Below are positions 7,175 to 9,802 of a stretch of DNA of 9,802 nt, one piece after another. Both the position numbers and the translations under genes were made by a program. Every line of letters begins with the position of its first letter. Position 1 is the stretch's first letter. A model generated the notes under the pieces. It did not search any database. It saw only the letters and a program-made list of their open reading frames with translations, and was not told the origin of the DNA. The stretch is from positions 1 to 9,802 of the forward strand of contig CAMFHW010000121.1 of NCBI GenBank assembly GCA_945952175.1, read 5' to 3'. The DNA comes from an uncultured Phenylobacterium sp. Its GTDB lineage: Bacteria; Pseudomonadota; Alphaproteobacteria; Caulobacterales; Caulobacteraceae.

Positions 7175-7965
7175 TCGGGCGCTCCTTCCCAGAACACGTC
7201 CTCGTATTCCGGTCCGTAGATATCGATCAGTTGCTTGGTCTCGAGGCCTGAGGCCGGCCCATCATAGACGATCCGCCCGGCCTTCAGAGCCACCACGCGC
7301 TTGCAATAGCGCAGGGCGTAGTCGACCTGGTGCAGGGTCACCACAACGGTCAGGCCGTCCACCCGGTTCAGTTCGGCCAGGATCTCCATGACCTTGCGCG
7401 CCGACACCGGGTCCAGCGAGGCCACCGGCTCGTCGGCCAGGATGATCTTGGCCTTCTGCACCAGGGCGCGGGCGATCGCGCCGCGCTGCTGCTGGCCGCC
7501 GGACAGCGTATTGGCCCGCTGGGCGGCATAGTCCGCCACGCCCACCCGCGCCAGGGCGGCCATCACCGCCGTCCGCGTCTCGGCCGGCCAGGCGCCGAAC
7601 ACGCCGCGCACGAACGGGATCCGCCCCAGGCTGCCCAGGGCGACATTGGTGAACAGGGAGAGCCGGCCCACCAGGTTGAACTGCTGGAAGATGAAGCCGA
7701 TGCGGATGCGCGCATCGCGCACCTTGCCCGACACCTTGCCGTCTGACTGCACGGCCTGGCCGAAGGCCTCGATCACCCCGGCCCCGCCGTCGATCGACTG
7801 CAGGCCGCTGATCGAGCGCAGCAGGGTCGACTTGCCCGAGCCGGACGGCCCGATCAGGGCGATCATCTCGCCCTTGGCCACGTCGAGGGACACGCCATCG
7901 AGCGCCTTGCGGGCGCCGAAGGTCTTCGAGGCGTTCCGCACGGACAGAACGGCGGCGTCAGGCAT
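7171..7965 (-). CDS. phnC: Phosphonate/phosphite-type ABC transporter ATP-binding protein PhnC
   Basis: Cytoplasmic ATPase that drives import through PhnE. The 264 residues show every catalytic element of an ABC ATPase in order: Walker A GPSGSGKST (39-47), Q-loop FIFQQFN with Gln94, signature LSGGQQQR (154-161), Walker B IILADEP with Glu179, D-loop SLDP (183-186) and the switch His212 in TLHQVDYA. FQQFNLVGRLSLFTNVALG and the TLHQ form of the switch region are typical of PhnC rather than PstB. The ATG at 7965 is the only good start, but the nearest purine run (GGGGAAG) is about 12 nt away, so initiation may be weak or leaderless. The stop overlaps phnD by ATGA. It is the first gene of the operon, with a candidate Pho box about 55-70 nt upstream of the start. 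Confidence 0.94.
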   Translation of the reverse strand: MPDAAVLSVRNASKTFGARKALDGVSLDVAKGEMIALIGPSGSGKSTLLRSISGLQSIDGGAGVIEAFGQAVQSDGKVSGKVRDARIRIGFIFQQFNLVGRLSLFTNVALGSLGRIPFVRGVFGAWPAETRTAVMAALARVGVADYAAQRANTLSGGQQQRGAIARALVQKAKIILADEPVASLDPVSARKVMEILAELNRVDGLTVVVTLHQVDYALRYCKRVVALKAGRIVYDGPASGLETKQLIDIYGPEYEDVFWEGAPE

Positions 7966-8018
7966 GGATGGCGAAGCTTCCCCGGGTCTCGCGCAAAGCT
8001 GCTAGATCGCGCGGCCCT

Positions 8019-8036
8019 GCGACGGCTTCATGACAC
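8019..8036 (-). promoter_or_regulatory. Candidate Pho box upstream of phnC
   Basis: Read on the minus strand, GTGTCAT (8036-8030) matches 6 of 7 positions of CTGTCAT. After a 4-nt spacer GAAG, CCGTCGC (8025-8019) matches 4 of 7, in the correct 11-bp register. No good GCTA-type -10 is found at the 8-nt spacing seen in the two other promoters; an ATCTAGC sequence (8007-8001) is the nearest candidate. Position and gene function support it, but the second half-site is weak. Confidence 0.4.
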
Positions 8037-8095
8037 GGCCTTGGGCTGGCGGTCCAGGGGTCCTTGGCCGTGGCGGCCGCGACGCGGCGCGGCGC

Positions 8096-8194
8096 CTATC
8101 GGCTCGCCAGCATCGCAGAACTCATCTTGCGGCGGCGCGCGATCTCGGCCGCATCCGAAGGCCTCGCGGGGCGCAGTTCGAACCTTTCGTCCAT
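8096..8194 (-). pseudogene. Possible remnant of a GNAT acetyltransferase start
   Basis: From an ATG at 8194 the minus strand encodes 32 codons (MDERFELRPARPSDAAEIAR and so on) before a TAG at 8098-8096. The FELRPARPSDAAEIAR stretch resembles the first beta strand and helix of GNAT-family N-acetyltransferases. The frame stays open after the TAG down to a TGA at 7958, but that part does not resemble a GNAT domain. No good ribosome-binding site precedes the ATG. It is best read as a degraded gene start, or as chance coding-like sequence; the resemblance covers only about 20 residues. The candidate phnC Pho box lies downstream of this fragment. Confidence 0.3.
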
Positions 8195-8261
8195 TCACCA
8201 AATCTGGCCCGCGAATCCGGGCCTTGAAACCCCCTGAATCCTTGAGTCGTAAAGGCTCGCG

Positions 8262-8366
8262 CAAACCCTGGCCGGGCTTGGGTTTGGTGAAGGTTTTCGG
8301 CTGTGGAAAAAAACCACTTTACATGCGGGTCCATCGACCCTATTTCGCACCGCTCCGGCGGACCCG
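8262..8366 (+). ncRNA. Structured 5' leader of the decarboxylase gene (candidate speF-type regulatory RNA)
   Basis: Three stems can be drawn in the leader. CAAACCC (8262-8268) pairs with GGGTTTG (8280-8286). GGTTTT (8292-8297) pairs with AAAACC (8310-8315). CGGGTCC (8326-8332) pairs with GGACCCG (8360-8366) and encloses a CCGC-TCCG-GCGG stem (8350-8361) that partly competes with it. The third stem also competes with GGGTC-CATC-GACCC (8327-8340) and with GGAC...GTCC (8360-8372). Alphaproteobacterial ornithine decarboxylase genes are known to carry a conserved speF leader RNA (Rfam RF00518). Membership is inferred from gene context and structure, not from a remembered consensus. Confidence 0.45.
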
Positions 8367-8388
8367 ATGTCCTCAAAAGCGCTGCTAA
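8323..8388 (+). CDS. Arginine-rich upstream ORF, putative leader peptide
   Basis: A 21-codon ORF starts at ATG 8323 and ends at TAA 8386-8388, 40 nt before the decarboxylase start. The peptide begins MRVHRPYF, contains APLRRTR and ends QKRC; six of 21 residues are Arg, plus one His and one Lys. Its codons cover the strongest competing stem-loops of the leader, so ribosome progress through it would change which hairpin forms. E. coli and Salmonella speF, also an ornithine decarboxylase gene, is controlled by a short Arg-rich leader peptide (speFL) that stalls ribosomes with ornithine. A similar control here is an inference. The ribosome-binding site is weak (a GTGG/A-rich run upstream), and chance cannot be excluded from one sequence. 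Confidence 0.45.
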   Translation: MRVHRPYFAPLRRTRCPQKRC

Positions 8389-8428
8389 CGCCGGACTTGG
8401 TTCAACAATCCGTTGGGGGTTGCGTGAG

Positions 8429-9682
8429 GTGCATACGTACCATACGCCCCTGGACCTGGTCCGTGAGCGGTCGCCGGAACGTCCTGTCGCCATTGCGCGA
8501 CCGGACGCGGTGGCGGTAGCGGCGCGCTGGTTCCAGGACAAGTTCAAAGGCGACGTCTTCTACGCTGTCAAAGCGAACCCTTCGCCGTGGGTCATTGAGG
8601 CCCTCGTCGCGAACGGGGTGACGTCCTTCGATGTGGCCTCGATCCCCGAGATCGAGCTGGTCGCCGAGCACGCGCCCGGATCCCGCATGGCGTTCATGCA
8701 CCCGGTCAAGAGCCGTCGCGCGATCTCGGCCGCCTACTTCGATCATGGCGTGCGGACCTTCTCGTTCGACACCCACGAAGAGCTGGCCAAGATTCTCGAC
8801 GCCACCGGCAACGCCAAGGACCTCAACCTGATCGTCCGCCTGGGCGTCCAGGCCGAGGGCGCGGCCTATTCGCTGGCCGGCAAGTTCGGGGTCGACGCCC
8901 ACCAGGCGCCCGGCCTGATGCTGGCCGCCCGCCGCGCCACCCAGGACCTGATGGGCGTGTCGTTCCACGTCGGCAGCCAATGCATGCGTCCGACCGCCTA
9001 CCAGGCGGCGATGACCCAGGCCTCCCGCGCCCTCGTCCGCGCCGGCGTCTTCGCCGACGTGGTCGACGTCGGCGGCGGCTTCCCCTCGGTCTATCCGGGC
9101 ATGGTTCCGCCGGCGCTCGACGACTACATGGACTCCATCGAGCGCGGCTTCGCCGAGATGATGGTCCACGAGACCACCGAGCTGTGGTGCGAGCCCGGCC
9201 GGGCCCTGGTCGCCGAGGCCTCGTCCATGCTGGTCAAGGTCGAGCTCAAGAAGGGCGACGCGCTCTATCTGAACGACGGCTCCTACGGGTCGCTGTTCGA
9301 CGCGGCGCACTCCAAGTGGCCCTTCCCGGTGAAGCTGATGCGCGCCGAGGACGGCGAGGCCGCCGAGCTGGAAGGCAATCTGAAGCCCCTCCGCTTCTAC
9401 GGCCCGACCTGCGACGCCATCGACCACATGCCGGGCCCGTTCTGGCTGCCGGAAGACGTCCGCGAGGGCGACTATATCGAGATCGGCATGCTGGGCGCCT
9501 ATGGCGTGGCCATGAACACCCGCTTCAACGGCTTCGGCGACGCCGAGACCGCGGTCTGCGGCGATGCGCCCATGGCCTCGATGTATGGCCTCGCGCGGCG
9601 TTCGATCCCGGTCCCGCGCCAGGAGAACGAGAACGTCGTGAAGCTGTCGCGTGCGCGCGGGAAGAAGCGTCGGCGGAGATAG
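8429..9682 (+). CDS. PLP-dependent ornithine/lysine decarboxylase (fold type III)
   Basis: Cytoplasmic enzyme that decarboxylates ornithine to putrescine, and in some relatives lysine to cadaverine, feeding polyamine synthesis. The 417-residue form has an alanine-racemase-like barrel with the PLP lysine in FYAVKANPS (Lys48), the ring-stacking HVGSQ region, the phosphate-binding VDVGGGFPSVYPG loop, EPGR (in LWCEPGRALVAEA), the active-site FYGPTCDAIDHM with its Cys and Asp, and YGVAMNTRFNGF near the end. A basic tail (ARGKKRRRR) closes it. I chose GTG 8429 (HTYHTPLDLV follows) because family similarity begins there and GGGGG lies 9 nt upstream. A GTG at 8303 would add 42 unrelated residues across the leader. 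Substrate preference between ornithine and lysine cannot be settled by eye. It is followed by an intrinsic terminator. Confidence 0.9.
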   Translation: MHTYHTPLDLVRERSPERPVAIARPDAVAVAARWFQDKFKGDVFYAVKANPSPWVIEALVANGVTSFDVASIPEIELVAEHAPGSRMAFMHPVKSRRAISAAYFDHGVRTFSFDTHEELAKILDATGNAKDLNLIVRLGVQAEGAAYSLAGKFGVDAHQAPGLMLAARRATQDLMGVSFHVGSQCMRPTAYQAAMTQASRALVRAGVFADVVDVGGGFPSVYPGMVPPALDDYMDSIERGFAEMMVHETTELWCEPGRALVAEASSMLVKVELKKGDALYLNDGSYGSLFDAAHSKWPFPVKLMRAEDGEAAELEGNLKPLRFYGPTCDAIDHMPGPFWLPEDVREGDYIEIGMLGAYGVAMNTRFNGFGDAETAVCGDAPMASMYGLARRSIPVPRQENENVVKLSRARGKKRRRR

Positions 9683-9702
9683 GCCGACGGCTGAAAATCA
9701 CA

Positions 9703-9745
9703 GGCGCGGCCGGTCGCTCCGTCCCGGCCGCGCCTTTTCGTTTTC
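9703..9745 (+). terminator. Intrinsic terminator after the decarboxylase gene
   Basis: Perfect 11-bp stem GGCGCGGCCGG / CCGGCCGCGCC (9703-9713 and 9724-9734) with a 10-nt loop, followed by TTTTCGTTTTC (9735-9745). It begins 20 nt after the decarboxylase stop codon. Confidence 0.9.
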
Positions 9746-9776
9746 GGACGGGCGCTCAAACTCTGAGGTCAAGAGA

Positions 9777-9802
9777 ATGAACGCTGAAGTTCAGAACACG
9801 AA
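9777..9802 (+). CDS. Start of an unidentified downstream gene (cut by the window edge)
   Basis: An ATG at 9777 opens a frame beginning MNAEVQNT, and a GAGG ribosome-binding site lies at 9765-9768, 8 nt upstream. Only eight full codons are visible, too few to identify the protein. In related alphaproteobacteria a gene of the deoxyhypusine-synthase-like family can sit next to this type of decarboxylase, which makes a polyamine-related protein a reasonable guess, but nothing in the visible codons proves it. The gap to the preceding terminator is 31 nt. Confidence 0.55.

Larger units (their letters stand above)
7966..8428. other. Divergent intergenic region: phnC promoter side and decarboxylase leader
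   Basis: This 463-bp stretch separates phnC (minus) from the decarboxylase (plus). It holds the candidate phnC Pho box (8019-8036), a short acetyltransferase-like fragment (minus, 8096-8194), a 6-bp hairpin GGCCCG/CGGGCC (8206-8223), a possible weak plus-strand promoter (TTGAGTC 8242-8248, 10-nt spacer, GCGCAAAC 8259-8266, each with partial consensus match), hairpins at 8262-8286 and 8292-8315, and the arginine-rich upstream ORF (8323-8388). No intact conventional gene is apparent. Confidence 0.7.

Noticed and set aside
8171..8200. tRNA-like 3' end (GTTCGAAC followed by ATTCACCA)
   Set aside because: The bases flanking the TTCGAAC loop do not form a 5-bp T-stem, and no acceptor or D-arm partners were found upstream.
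8041..8388. A 115-codon plus-strand frame through the intergenic region
   Set aside because: The composition is Arg/Pro/Ser-rich with no family resemblance. Only its last 21 codons, from ATG 8323, are kept as a candidate leader peptide.

Overview
The window reads as a chromosomal segment from a high-GC alphaproteobacterium, most likely of the Caulobacter/Phenylobacterium group (order Caulobacterales). The grounds are strong G/C use at third codon positions, promoter -10 elements of the Caulobacter type (GCTANAWC), and gene families typical of that order. No phage, transposase, CRISPR or other clearly mobile gene was found.

Positions 1-5135 hold a phosphate-uptake locus. On the minus strand lies pstS-pstC-pstA-pstB (pstB runs off the left edge). 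pstC/pstA and pstA/pstB overlap by ATGA, while pstS is separated from pstC by a 66-nt gap holding a perfect 13-bp hairpin. Divergent from pstS, on the plus strand, is an outer-membrane porin of the OprO/OprP phosphate-selective family, closed by a strong intrinsic terminator. The 311-bp divergent region carries a four-half-site Pho box for the porin, a two-half-site Pho box for pstS and an alternating CG tract.

Positions 5136-7965 hold a palindromic REP-like intergenic element and then a minus-strand phnC-phnD-phnE operon, an ABC importer of the phosphonate/phosphite class, with a candidate Pho box upstream of phnC. The porin admits phosphate across the outer membrane, PstS and PhnD capture phosphate or phosphonate-type ligands on the periplasmic side, and PstCAB and PhnCE drive uptake. 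The window is therefore mostly a phosphorus-acquisition island, probably under PhoB control.

Positions 7966-9802 hold a 463-bp leader/intergenic region, a plus-strand PLP-dependent ornithine/lysine decarboxylase (putrescine synthesis) with its own terminator, and the first codons of another plus-strand gene. The decarboxylase leader is the least ordinary part. It contains several hairpins and a 21-codon arginine-rich upstream ORF that overlaps mutually exclusive stem-loops, which suggests a peptide- and/or RNA-based polyamine attenuator (compare the speF leader RNA family and E. coli speFL). A 32-codon minus-strand fragment resembling the start of a GNAT acetyltransferase lies in the same region.
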